The position numbers and the translations under genes are program-made. A stretch of 64,000 bases of DNA from Lathyrus oleraceus (taxonomy: Eukaryota > Streptophyta > Magnoliopsida > Fabales > Fabaceae), in contig NC_066580.1 of assembly GCF_024323335.1 (NCBI RefSeq), positions 85,359,391 to 85,423,390 on the forward strand, given 5' to 3'. Under the pieces are notes generated by a model. It searched no databases. It worked only from the letters and a program-made list of their open reading frames with translations, and had not been told where the DNA came from. Of this stretch, positions 1 through 11,622 are shown one piece after another (positions within the stretch are counted from its first letter, which is position 1; each line of letters starts with the position of its first letter).

Positions 1-2
1 TG

Positions 3-391
3 TCTTATTTCTCATATATTGACGTTGAGGATGAAGTTGGAACTCCTTTCCAAGCTTTATCTATTGATGAACCAATTGAGAAGAAGTCTCCTTCATTTGC
101 TTCCTACCGTGATGCAAAACTGGCCACTGAATGTGGTGCAGTTGCTGGTTTAGGGAAGGTGATCGAGCTTGAAGACAATAGATCTCGGGCTGGCATTGGC
201 TACTGTACTGGGGCATTTAATGAGCAAGGTTTGTTCAAGAGTGGAGGTTTCATCCATGCTGAGCAACCTGAAGAGGAAGTTGCTGCTATCTTGGAAGAGG
301 ATGCAGAGGATCTGAACAATTTCGTCATTCCTGGTGGTGTCTGCCACAATTGGGTCGCTGTAGATGTTCCTACAGTCATCCATAGATCAGA
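3..391 (+). CDS. Ogre gag-pro, C-terminal tail (partial, exon before the pro/RT intron)
   Basis: The frame is open from base 3 to the splice donor at 391/392. It encodes the acidic tail that follows the aspartic protease in Ogre polyproteins. There is no DTG or GRPW motif, so the protease core lies to the left. The tail matches the same part of element C (27531-27946) and G (59298-59466) in its FxSGGF segment, a run of Glu/Asp, and a conserved ending around NW.AVD.P. Read without splicing, the frame ends at TAA 393-395. Splicing 392-648 removes that stop and continues in frame into RT, which is why the exon is ended at 391. Confidence 0.75.
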
Positions 392-648
392 GTAATTGTT
401 CACTTTGTTTAAAACCCTTCTCCCATGCCAAAAGGAGAAGTGATGACATTGTTGGCGAAGCATATATACAATGATGTTTTCATTGAATTAATGCATTGTT
501 AAACATTTGTTTTCACTTTTTGCTTTTGCATGAAATCAGTGATCATAAAAAACCCATAAAAACAAGAATAAAAGCAACCTTTTTCATCTGCATAATGGTT
601 TGCTTGTTTAAATGCTAAAGTTTTTCATTAACCAAAATCATTATGCAG
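392..648 (+). other. Ogre intron between gag-pro and RT (257 bp)
   Basis: The donor is A|GTAATT and the acceptor ATGCAG|G. Removing 392-648 joins the gag-pro tail to the RT exon in the same phase and deletes the TAA at 393-395. Elements C (27947-28196) and G (59030-59297, minus) have introns of 250 and 268 bp at the identical codon with the same donor and acceptor. An intron here is a known Ogre feature; partial splicing is thought to set the ratio of Gag to Pol. Confidence 0.85.
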
Positions 649-3600
649 GTTGATCCTAAAACCCATTGAAAATAATGATCCAACGCCATCTCCCAATTTT
701 GGATTCCCTGTATTCGAGGCAGTGGAAGATGATGTTGAAGAGATTCCTGATGAGATCACCCATCTCCTTGAGCACGAGAAGAAGATCATTCAGCCGCACC
801 TTGAAGAGTCTGTCAAGAAGGATTTGATCAGTTTGCTACGAGAATATTCCGATATCTTTGCTTGGTCATATGAAGACATGCCAGGTCTAGATACAGATAT
901 TATGCAACATTTCCTGCCTTTGAAACCTGAGTGCGTGCCTGTGACGCAGAAGCTCAGAAGAACTCATCCAGATATGGAAGTGAAGATCAAAGAGGAAGTT
1001 CAGAAGCAAATTGATGCGGGGTTTCTGGTGACTTCTACATATCCTCAATTGGTGGCCAACATTGTGCCTGTTCCTAAGAAGGACGGAAAAGTCCGTATCT
1101 GTGTTAACTACAGAGATTTGAATAAGGCTAGTCCGAAAGATGATTTCCCTCTACCACACATTGATATGTTGGTAGATAATACAGCTAAATTCAAAGTGTT
1201 TTCGTTTATGGACGGATTTTCCAGATATAATCAAATCAAAATGGCACCCGAAGATATGGAGAAGACAACATTCATCACACCTTGGGGAACATTCTGTTAT
1301 CGAGTGATGCCCTTCGGTCTGAAGAACGTAGGAGCCACATATCAACGAGCTATGACTACCTTGTTTCATGATATGATGCACAAGGAGATAGAGGTCTATG
1401 TTGATGATATGATTGCTAAGTCCCGAACGGAAGTTGAGCATATTGAGCATTTGTTGAAGCTTTTTCAGCGGCTGAGGAAGTTTAGACTTCGCCTGAATCC
1501 GAACAAATGTACTTTTGGAGTCCGTTCCGGCAAGTTGTTGGGTTTTGTGGTCAGCGAAAGAGGTATTGAGGTTGATCCTGCAAAGGTCAAAGCAATACAA
1601 GAGATGCCTGCACCCAAAACTGAGAAGCAAGTCCGAGGTTTTCTTGGCCGCTTGAATTATATTTCCAGATTTATATCCCACATGACTGCCACATGTGCGC
1701 CGATATTCAAGCTCCTTCGGAAGGATCAGTCTCATGATTGGACCGAGGATTGCCAGAAAGCTTTCGACAGTATCAAGGAGTATCTGTCTGAACCTTCGAT
1801 CTTGTCTCCGCCTGTGGAAGGAAGACCTCTGATCATGTATTTGACTTTTCTTGAAGACTCGATGGGTTGTGTCCTCGGTCAACAAGATGAATCAGGGAAG
1901 AAAGAATCTGCTATCTACTACCTCAGTAAGAAGTTTACTGATTGTGAGTCTCGGTACTCAATGCTTGAGAAGACGTGCTGTGCTTTGGCTTGGGCCGCTA
2001 AGCGTTTGCGCCAGTACATGATAAATCGTACAACTTGGTTGATATCCAGAATGGATCCAATCAAGTATATCTTCGAGAAGCCTGCTTTAACTGGGAGGAT
2101 CGCCCGTTGGAAGATGTTGTTGTCTGAGTATGATATTGAGTATCGAGCTCAGAAGGCTATCAAAGGTAGTATTTTGGCTGACCATTTAGCGCACCAGCCA
2201 ATTGAAGATCATCAGTCAGTTCAGTATGACTTCCCAGATGAGGAAATTCTGTATTTGAAAATGAAAGATTGTGATGAGCCAACACTTGATGAAGGTCCGG
2301 AACCTGGTTCCAGATGGACGATGGTGTTTGATGGCGCTGTAAATCAGTATGGAAATGGAATTGGGGCAGTGATTGTTACTCCTCATGGTACTCATATTCC
2401 GTTTACAGCAAGGCTAACTTTCAAATGCACGAATAATATGGCAGAGTACGAGGCCTGTATTATGGGACTTGAAGAATGCATTGATTTGAGAATCAAGCAT
2501 CTTGATGTGTATGGTGATTCGGCCCTAGTTTTTAATCATATCAAGGGTGAATGAGAGACGGATCAGCCAGGTCTCATTCCGTACAGAGATTATGCAAGAA
2601 GGATTTCAACGTTCTTCACAGAAGTTGATTTTCATCATATTCCTAGAGAGGATAATCGGATGGCAGATGCTCTTGCTACGCTTGCTTCGATGATTGTTGT
2701 GAAATATTGGAATGAAGTGCCCAATATTGCTGTGATGCGCTTGGATAGACCAGCTCACATATTTGCAGTTGAAGAAGTGAAAGATGACAAACCTTGGTAT
2801 TTTGATATCAAGAATTTCCTCCAGAACCAGGTCTACCCGCCTGGGGCATCTGTGAAAGATAGGAAAACTTTAAGAAGGTTGTCGGGCAGTTTCTACCTCA
2901 GTGGTGAAGTGCTTTATAAGAGAAATTTTGACATGGTTTTGCTCAGATGTGTGGATAGACACGAAGGAAACCTGTTGATGACTGAGGTCCATGAAGGTTC
3001 ATTTGGTACTCATTCCAATGGATATGCCATGGCCAGAAAGATGTTGAGAGCAGGCTACTATTGGCTGACAATGGAGTCTGACTGTTGCAAATATGTGAAG
3101 AAATGCCACAAGTGTCAGATTTATGCGGATAAGATTCATATTCCTCCGAAACTTCTGAATGTGATTTCATCACCATGGCCTTTCTCTATGTGTGGAATCG
3201 ACATGATTGGCATGATTGAGCCGAAGGCGTCCAACGGACACCGGTTTATTCTCGTAGCAATTGATTACTTCACCAAATGGGTTGAGGCCGCTTCGTATGC
3301 GAACGTGACCAGACAGGTGGTTGTGAAGTTTATCAAGAACCAGCTGATTTGCCGCTATGGTGTGCCAGATAAGATCATTACTGATAATGGATTTAATCTG
3401 AATAACAAGATGATGGAAGATTTGTGCGCTGAGTTCAAGATTGCACACCATAATTCCTCTCCCTATAGACCTAAGATGAATGGGGCTGTTGAAGCTGCTA
3501 ATAAGAATATCAAGAAGATTATCCAGAAGATGACAGTGACGTACAAAGATTGGCATGAGATGCTGCCATTTGCTTTGCATGGATATCATACATCTGTACG

Positions 3601-4042
3601 CACTTCAACAAGGGCAACCCCTTTCTCTCTTGTTTACGGCATGGAAGTTGTTCTCCCAGTAGAGGTGGAGATCCCATCAATGAGAGTCTTGATGGAAGCC
3701 AAGTTGACTGATGCTGAATGGATTCAGAGTCGTTATGACCAGTTGAATTTGATTGAAGAGAAGAGATTGACTGCCATGTGCCATGGTCAGTTATATCAGC
3801 AGAGAATGAAGAAAGCATTCGATAAGAAGGTCAAGCCTCGTGTGTTCCGAGAAGGTGACCTCGTGCTCAAGAAAGTTTTGTCTTTCGCGCCCGATTCCAG
3901 GGGCAAGTGGACTCCAAACTACGAGGGTCCATATGTTGTTAAGAGAGCCTTTTCAGGCGGTGCGTTGATGCTTACAACAATGGATGGGGAGGATTTCACT
4001 CGTCCTGTGAATTCAGATGCAGTCAAGAAATACTTTGCCTAA
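649..4042 (+). pseudogene. Ogre pol: RT, gypsy RNase H, archaeal-type RNase H, integrase (one in-frame stop)
   Basis: The frame runs from the intron acceptor to TAA at 4040-4042, about 1,130 codons, with one interruption: TGA at 2552-2554 where element C has TGG (Trp). RT: YVDD catalytic box at 1397-1408. Gypsy-type RNase H and connection: about 1820-2210. A second, archaeal-type RNase H follows, with acidic residues in FDGA (about 2326), AEYEA (about 2443) and YGDS (about 2509). Integrase: HHCC zinc finger about 2988-3120, then a DD35E core with Asp in AIDYFTKW, Asp in ITDNG and Glu in AVEAANK; I counted 35 residues between the second Asp and Glu. A GPY-type C-terminal module with YEGPYVV is near 3918-3938. 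The TGA separates both RNase H cores from integrase. Otherwise the gene looks intact. Start is the splice acceptor, not an ATG. Confidence 0.9.
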
Positions 4043-4084
4043 AAGAAAAAAAAAGTATATGCAAATGAAAAACATAATAGCTCG

Positions 4085-4233
4085 CTAAGTTGAAAACCCG
4101 AAAGGGCGGCTTAGGCAAAAATGAGCGTCTCGGTGGAGAACCCGCAAGGGTAATCCAGGAAAAAGTTAGAGACTTGAAAAAAAAGAATATTTGCATCCCG
4201 CTAGATTGAGTACCTCACCCTGGGGCAATCTAG
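4085..4233 (+). ncRNA. Three consecutive hairpins at the start of the Ogre 3' UTR
   Basis: Hairpin 1 (4085-4114): arms CTAAGTTG and CGGCTTAG around an inner CCC-GAAA-GGG. Hairpin 2 (4134-4157): outer TGGA/TCCA around CCC-GCAA-GGG. Hairpin 3 (4201-4233): arms CTAGATTG and CAATCTAG. GAAA and GCAA are GNRA-type tetraloops. G has the same three hairpins in the same order (58193-58343, minus) with paired changes in hairpins 1 and 2. Function is unknown; the position suggests an RNA signal. The pairing was read by eye, without energy calculation. Confidence 0.5.
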
Positions 4234-4295
4234 GCGAAGTTAGGGATCTTGGCAAGTAACTGCATCCTGACAAGACCTTCTGTTCACCAGCTGTC

Positions 4296-4397
4296 GTTTC
4301 GTCAGAGATTCTCGATTCGTCGTCAACTGAAGCTTCCAATACATCGAGATTCAAATTGGTAGAGAAAGGATCATTATGTTCAATGTAGCCCTCTTCC
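4296..4397 (-). repeat. Inverted copy of the start of the RT exon in the 3' UTR
   Basis: The minus strand translates to a segment resembling the first about 35 residues of the RT exon: EHNDP, then a hydrophobic stretch, FEA-like LEAS, then acidic residues and SDE, compared with ENNDP...FEAVEDD...PDE at 666-752 of the same element. The stretch ggatcattatgttcaatg is identical to the plus strand of the RT start in element G. G has the same inverted copy at about 58030-58130, so it predates both insertions. The two arms could pair in a full-length transcript. Confidence 0.6.
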
Positions 4398-4639
4398 AAT
4401 ATATATCACTGATTTCAAATTTGTACAGATCCATGGAGTCTTGCCATTTGCAGGCTACCATTCCATCAAATAAATTCGAGCTTTTTATCCAATTATTTGC
4501 ACTCTTATTTGTTTCAATTCAACAAATGTTTTGCATGTTTTAATTGATAAAATGTCATTGTTTTAAAAAAATAATTTTTCAAAATTGTTGTTAAATAAAG
4601 TGAATATTCACAATGTTGAAAGGATACCTAGGGATGTCT

Positions 4640-7600
4640 CAGTGCTCTCCCAAGGGTGGTATGATTTCCAACAGGTAAGACATTTGTTCATATTCCTGGT
4701 TTGGTTTGGGTGTATCCTTTTCTCCAGATCTTTATTGGGGTTGTTCCTCAAGAAGAGTTGTTGTTAGGGGTTGTTCCTCAAGCAGAGTGTTGTTGAAGAC
4801 TCAGTTTTCTCCAGCAGCAGTCTTTCCTCAGCATGGATGTTTTCTTTGGAAGATTCAGCCGGTGGGTTGACATCCCCAGACTTTATTTGTCTCCTCAGCA
4901 CGGTCGCGAGCAGAGTTGTTGTCACTCTCCCCAGCGCAGTCACTAGTAGAGTTGTTGCTTTCTCTCTATCAGAGTGTTTGTTCTCCTCAGCAGAGCAAGA
5001 TTTATTTTCCTACTCAGTGGTTGATTGGGTCGATATCCCAGTATTTTCATCCATTTTTCCCAGCATAGTCTGCAGAGTGGTTGTTGTGGCAGTTTTTGCC
5101 TGTCGAAACTCTCTCAATTCCCAGTAGGGTCGGTTGGTGGCTCTAGCATCCAGAGATTGGATTGATTTCCTGATTGCTTTTGATCCTCAGTAGAGTGGTT
5201 TATATTGCAGAATCTACTGATGTGATCCGTCAGATGTGTGTTCTCCCCAAGTAGAGTGGTTTGTTGCTGAATCTACTTGTTCGGTCTGTTAGTAGCTGAC
5301 AGTTATCCCCCAGTAGAGTTGCTTGTGTAGTTAGATTCTACTTGGATGATTTTGTTCTCCTTCAATGGGTTGTTCCCCGGAGTTGTTTGGAGTTGCTTTT
5401 GCAGCAGTGAACTTTTTGTTTCTCAGTTGATACTGGGATTCCCTGCAGAACTTCGAGACTTTCTCTTATTCCCCTACAGATTGGTCTTGGTGGCAGTTTT
5501 CCCGTTGTGACTTTCTGTGCCCTGATTGGATTGTTTGCTGATCCATCACTCAGAGTTTTGGTGTTTCCTGATATCTCTGATTCTTTTCTTCCCTGCAGAT
5601 CTTTGCTTTCTAGCATGTGGATCTCCAGCAGATTGGCTTTCCAGTTGGTTCTCCCCTAGAAGTATAATATCGGGCGTTTGATTCCTGGGCCTGTTGGTGT
5701 TAGATATGTCTGTTTTGTCAGCATTCATCAAACATAAATTACGCATATTCATGCATATTCATAAAACATTTAGATATTCATGTTGCATTGTTTGCCATAT
5801 ATCTCTTGTTTGGTGTGTCTCTTGCTATGGGTGGTATAGATCTCTTTATAGATCTTCCCAAGCAGATGTCGGGTGTTTAATCTCTCCATGTAGAGTCAGC
5901 CCCATAAGCAGAAAGTGTCTGTCTTCCCTTCTGCAGTGCCCCACCGAGATACGTCCTCGTGGATGACGGTTTCTTCTGTTTCCTCCCAACACATATATTG
6001 GGATGGATGTTCCTATTTGAGTTATATCCTCATTAGGACGTGTTTTGATTCAGTCTGTCTTTTCGGATTGATCCCGAATTGGCTATTTGTCAACAGTTTC
6101 TTGTACTTCCCTGTGGAATAAATGAATGAATTGCCCAGTAACCGGCAATAATTCTTTTATCCCCAGCGGAGTTTTGTGGGCCTCTACCCAGTAACTGGTA
6201 GTTGTAAGTCCTATTTTCCTTGCCCTTTTAGTGGAATTGGTGGTTATATACCTTTTATTCTTCGGCAAGAGTTTTGGTTTTCTACCCAGTATTCAGTAGA
6301 TGTAAACCCTAATTCGTTTTTATCCCCACCAGAGTACGGCTACTACCCTGTATTCGGTAGTTGTAAGTCATATCTCTTTTCCCCTAACAGAGGTAACCTT
6401 TGTGGTTCGTTCTGGTTGTTGGTGGATTTTCTGTTGTTGAGATTTTATTCCCAACATAGTTGGTGTCTCCCTGTGGTATAAGTTGAATAAGTGCCCGATA
6501 TTTGGCGTTCATTCACCCTATCCCCAGTTGAGTTTGTGGTCTTCTACCCCGTATTCGGTAGCTGTAAATCCCATGTTGTGGTTTTTCTCCCCAGCGGAGT
6601 TTGTACCTTGTGGTACAGGTGGATAATTGCCGGATGCTAGCGATTTTATCCCAGCTGAGTCTTTGGTTTTCTACCCAGTAGTCGGTAGTGTTAACCTCTT
6701 GTTTCCTCAGCCAGATTTTTGGTATTCTACCCCGTATTCGGTGGATGTAAACCCTAATTTCTCCCTTTGCAGAGTTAACCTTGTTGTTCATCCTAACCGA
6801 TGATGGTTACTCTTTGTGGTTATCTTCATTCGTTGTTCGATGTTGATATTCCTCTTTGCTTTTGGACAATTTCCGTATGCTAGCAGTTGTATTCCTCAGC
6901 AAATCTTCCGGATCATTGCCGTATGCTCGCAATGTTATCCCTTTTGAAGTCGCCAGTGGGTCTTTTCACCGTTTGCTAGTGATTTGTTCCCCGGATCATT
7001 GATTGTTTATCAATGCATCCCCAGCCAGTTCCTGTGGATAATTGCCGGATGCTTGCAATTTATCCCCAGCGGGTCTTCTTTCATTTACCCGTTTGCTTGA
7101 TAATCATTGTTGCTCCCTTTGATCGGTCGTCTTTATATACCTAGTTGTGGTATCCCGATGCCTTTCTTTACGGTCGATTTATCCTTTGTTAACCCAGTAA
7201 CCGGTTGCGGATAATCTTCCACGCGAGTATATTATTCACGTTTCGACGATAATGAATAATATATCTCATGCACTCTTCAGTCGAAACCTTTTGTGTTTCT
7301 CTAGTCGAGTAAGATTCGTTATTTCCCTCTGCGGAGTCGAATATTCTTTAGTGTTGGATAATTGTCGGATGCTTGCAATTTATCCCTTTGAGTTGTCTCT
7401 CGTTTACCCGGATGCTTGGTATCGATTGTCTCTCTTTTTGGTTAGATCACCTATTATATACTTCGGTATCTCTGGTGTTTTTTCCTTTCGAGTATATTAT
7501 TCACGGCCTGCTGGTAATAAATAATATATCTCATGCGCTCTTTGGTTGGAGTCCTTTGTTGATTTTCCCCAGCTGAACAAGATTCGTATTCTTTGTAGAA

Positions 7601-7680
7601 TTGAATATCCATCCTTTAACCAGTTTGTGTTGCGGATGATGAGTGTTTTGGCATATATACCAATTCACGTTTTCGGTAGA
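4640..7680 (+). repeat. Diverged minisatellite field in the element A 3' UTR
   Basis: Two repeat styles. From about 4640 to 5680 the recurring core is CCCCAGTAGAGTGGTT-like. From about 6170 to 6760 the recurring core is CTACCC, then GTATTCGGTAG, then TGTAAACCC, every 60-190 bp. From about 6860 to 7680 larger units contain GGATAATTGCCGGATGCT and a segment reading AATATATCTCATGC. Unit lengths vary too much to give one period. The complementary motifs occur in G (54180-57800). No gene is seen. Confidence 0.65.
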
Positions 7681-8818
7681 TCACCTATTATATACCTCGG
7701 TATCCCTCATGGCATCATACCCTATCATATCATTGCCTCAAGGATCATTGTGCACCTTTGCTTCCCTCCTAGTGGGTGGGTTATCTTGTGAGTGTGGTTC
7801 TTGATCACCAAACATGTATTGCATTTGTATATCATTGCTTTTCATTTGTTTACTAACCGAAAGTGCAAAAATATGTCATCTAACCTTGTTACTTGCAGCT
7901 GAAGCAACATTAGGTCAAGACAGTCAAATGTAGCCATTGAGCAATAGATGGTGGCCATTCTTGAGAATTTGGGCACCATGATCATTCATTAAGAGTTCAT
8001 ATGAGTTGTGATATCATTTGGAATCAAGATCTCAAGTGGTAGAGGCTTGAAATTCATCAGAACTTGGCTCAGTCAACTGAAACCCTAGCAAAGTCAACTG
8101 TGGTCAACTGTGCATTTAATCAGGGATTTGAAGGTGGGAGATGGTTGGAAAGGCCTCATTCATGTCCATACAAGTCTCATTTGACATTTGAAACATCATC
8201 ATTGAAGAATTTGAGGTCAGATGGAAAGTTTCCAAAAATAGTAAGTGACCTGTAATTTCAAACTGCCAAAAATGGAAAGGTTTTCTCCTCAAGATTACAT
8301 GTCCAAGAATGCTTCAAATGAAATTTTTTCCGATATGATAAGTTGAAGATATTGCTCTCACCTTTCCATAAAGTCCAAGAACATCCATTTCTCATGTGTG
8401 ATTGGCAAGTTATGATCAGATCATTGTCAAGAAAAGTTGAACTTCAAGGAGGCATAACTCTTGAACCAAAAGGCCAATTCATGTGATTCTTTTTTGAGCA
8501 ATCTCCATTTGACATGAGCTATCATAATCCTTCATCACATCTCATCAAAAATCATCACATAAAAAGTCCATTTTTCAAGTGAATCAATTTGAATTTTGGT
8601 GGGAAAAAAGGTGATTTTGAAAAGTAAGCATAATTTTCACTCCAAACCAATTGCAATGGCCTTAAAACAAAATTTGTGACTTGCTGCAAGAGGTTTTGCA
8701 CTGTTCCATTGGTCATACTTGAATAAGGGCATTTTTGCCAAATTCCATTAACATGCTTAATTCACTAATCCATTCCATTTTTGCCTAATCATGTTTATCT
8801 AGTGTGATTAACAGGTAC

Positions 8819-8825
8819 TATATAG
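8819..8825 (+). promoter_or_regulatory. Possible TATA box of LTR A
   Basis: TATATAG about 1.1 kb into the LTR, with the C/A-rich text CCTAACCCTAACAG just downstream. It lies at a position comparable to the TATA boxes of D, F and G. Assigned by motif and position only. Confidence 0.35.
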
Positions 8826-11622
8826 TCCTAACCCTAACAGAATTCTGCATCAACATGTCACATTCTCAGATCCAAACTCTTTTCATCTCAAATTCTCTCA
8901 AACTTTTTTTCACTTTGTTCATCAAATTTCACCATTCCTTTTGCTTGTTCTTATGTTGATCATCATCTGCAGGTATAATTGAACATCTGTTGAAGCAAAT
9001 CTTGGAAGAATCCTTGAAGATCGTGGCTGTTGGAACCTTGCACATTCACATGGCAGTTGGATTTATCAAGAGAATCGAGCATTGTTGAGCTGAATTCTTG
9101 CTTGCATTCATCTTCCTCTTGATCATTGAGCATCTGTTTCCACAATTGGAGCCTTGAAACAAGCAAATCAAGATCTGCTTCATCAAAGAGGTTAGAACTC
9201 GAATGCTCCATTTCTTGCAATTCTCATGTGGCTTTGGTAGATCTTGGCATGTAGATGAAACTGCAACTTAGATCATGAAATTCCATTAAGATTTGAGCAA
9301 GTTGTGTGGATTTGAATTTTTGATGCCAAAACTTATTTCGATCGATTCTTTGCATGTGGTTAGAATTAAGTGAAGTCAAGGTTAGATTAGTGATCTATGA
9401 TGAAAGACGAGTTGAATGATATATTGCTTGTTGATTTCTCTGAGATTTCGTTCTTGATGATCATGAGCAGTATGAAGATGATGATGAATGCTTAAGTTTT
9501 GTTTCCAGATCGCGTTTTAATCTGCCTGGCCATGATTTGCATGTTTTTTCTTGTTTGTATGCCATGCCGCGAATCAAAACACGCCACCTCACTTAATGAA
9601 ACGGTGTGTTTCATTAACTGAGCGCCAATTTTAAACTCAAACGCGCTTCGATTCTGGATTCCAGCATTCTTCATTTGGCTTTTTGACATAATTTCCAATT
9701 TCATCTTCCATGTTTACATGCTTGGTTCATTCTTTTTTTAATTTTTCATCACAATAAAAAATCCATAACTCATGAAATAATAATCCAAATCATGTGCAAT
9801 TTTTTGTGGAATGTTCATCATCATGTCTACTTTTTTATGGTTATTTTTTCAAGATTTGTGCACGGATGGATTTACATGCATGATCTAGACTCATTCCTGG
9901 TCATTTTGGTATATAGTTTGTGATTTTTGCATTTCTGGATTGTGAGATATGACCTGATCTTTGGAGGTGTGACAATGTGTGTCACACCATTTCTTGTCCA
10001 TGTTCTTGATTTTATTTTCCATGCTTATTGAATGCCAAATGCTCTGAATTTTTGCATGATGATACTTCTGGATGTCTAGTCTGGCCATGATTGTTTTGTA
10101 GAATTTTTGGATCCATTTCCTATTTGATTGGGATTTTCTTTTCTGTTTAGTCATTTGTGAACTTTTCTTGAGTGTTCAACTTCCATGATTTGTGAAATTC
10201 TTGGAGTTTATTGGATGGACTTGAAATCTGGCATGTGTATTATAGACATCCTGAAGTTTGCCATGGATTTGGTTGCATTCATTTATCATGTTTGGTTTCT
10301 GTTTTATGATTGCTTGAAGTTGATGTACCATTTGTGGCCTTGTTTGAGCTTGTTTTTTTGCATACCATGACTTGATGAATTTAATTTCCATGCTTCCTCT
10401 TATCCAAATGTAATGATTTTTGGTATGTTGCTCATTCAATGTGTTCTGTTTAGGCATGATTTTTCTTGGAATTTATTGAGCCATTTTGGTATTGATATGA
10501 TTGTGATCATTCTGTTTGCTCCAATGTGATTCCAACTTGCCTAGTTTGACATGTTTTGCTTATGAAATGGATTTGGTGCATAGTTTTGATATGAGACCAC
10601 TTGGACTTTGTTCTTATTTGATTAATCTTGATTTTGATCAACTTTCATGTTCTGTTTTGGTTTATTTCCCCTCCTTTGACCCTAGGCCTTGTCCTAGGGG
10701 TCTTGCTTCTCATGTTTGAGTTTGATTTTCAGGTGAAGAAGCAAATGTTTTAAGGAGATTAATTCAAGTTGATTGAGTTGGGTTTATTGGATTGTTATGA
10801 ACTAACTTGGTTTATTTTATAGGATGCCTCTAGCTCATTTGACTTGAGCTTGTGCTTTGCACATGTGATTGATTGTGTTGACTGTTGGCTCTTATCTTGT
10901 CTGTTTTGACTTTGTGATTGGTATACTGATTATATTTGATTGATTTCAGGTACATTAGTTGCTATAGTTCCTTTGTGAACTTGCTTTTGCTTTGCTTGAT
11001 AGCATTATAATTGAGGTATAACATCTTTTTCTTCATGTAGTTTGGAAGACCTGGCCTGTTACTTGGCCAGACACCTGTCTGAAGTCCTCCTTAAGAGGCA
11101 ATGTTTGTGCTTGTTTATCTTTGTCCCCAAGAAGGAAAAGTCCTTTGAATAAGGCAATTGGTAGATAAAAGAGATGTGTAGTCCATCTCCTACTATTCTG
11201 TGTGTCATCCCTTTGCTCACATTACATGTTGTAGCATTGTGGATATTAACCCAAGATCTATAGAGTCATTAACTTGTGGAGAGTTTTCCAACTTTATGAA
11301 CTCCCACACCTTCTATCATTTGAAGCTCTCCCTGACCAGGGATAAGAGCATGAGGCACACCCCTCATATCTTTTCATCTACTTCACCTTAACTCTCAATG
11401 TTAAGGTTAAGAGCACCATTCACCCCATTCCAGTTGACTTTAAAGTCTAACCCTTGCTTGAGCCTAATTGCTTGTGTATAGTGTGTGCTATTTGACTTTG
11501 TTTAATTGATGGCTTGATCCATTTTTACATGTTTGCTTGCATGCCTTTGTGCATTTATCATCATTGCTCATTATTGCATGATCATCATTTCATATCTTTG
11601 TGACATGTTTGTTTGTCCATTG

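Larger units (their letters stand above)
4043..7701 (+). other. Element A 3' untranslated region (3.66 kb, repeat-rich)
   Basis: No credible gene. In order it holds three hairpins (4085-4233), an inverted copy of the RT-exon start (about 4296-4397), an AT-rich spacer (about 4440-4640) and a T/G/C-rich field of diverged short tandem repeats up to the LTR. Element G carries the same arrangement in the same order on the minus strand (54008-58363). Long 3' UTRs with variable tandem repeats are typical of Ogre. Short open frames here are by-products of the repeats. Confidence 0.75.

Noticed and set aside
1151..1885. Minus-strand frame of 244 codons opposite the RT of A
   Set aside because: Shadow of the pol frame on the other strand; no matching domain and not kept in C.
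4166..4399. Small minus-strand gene in the 3' UTR of A
   Set aside because: Its similarity to the RT leader is explained by an inverted duplication, not by a translated gene; it has no promoter-like context.
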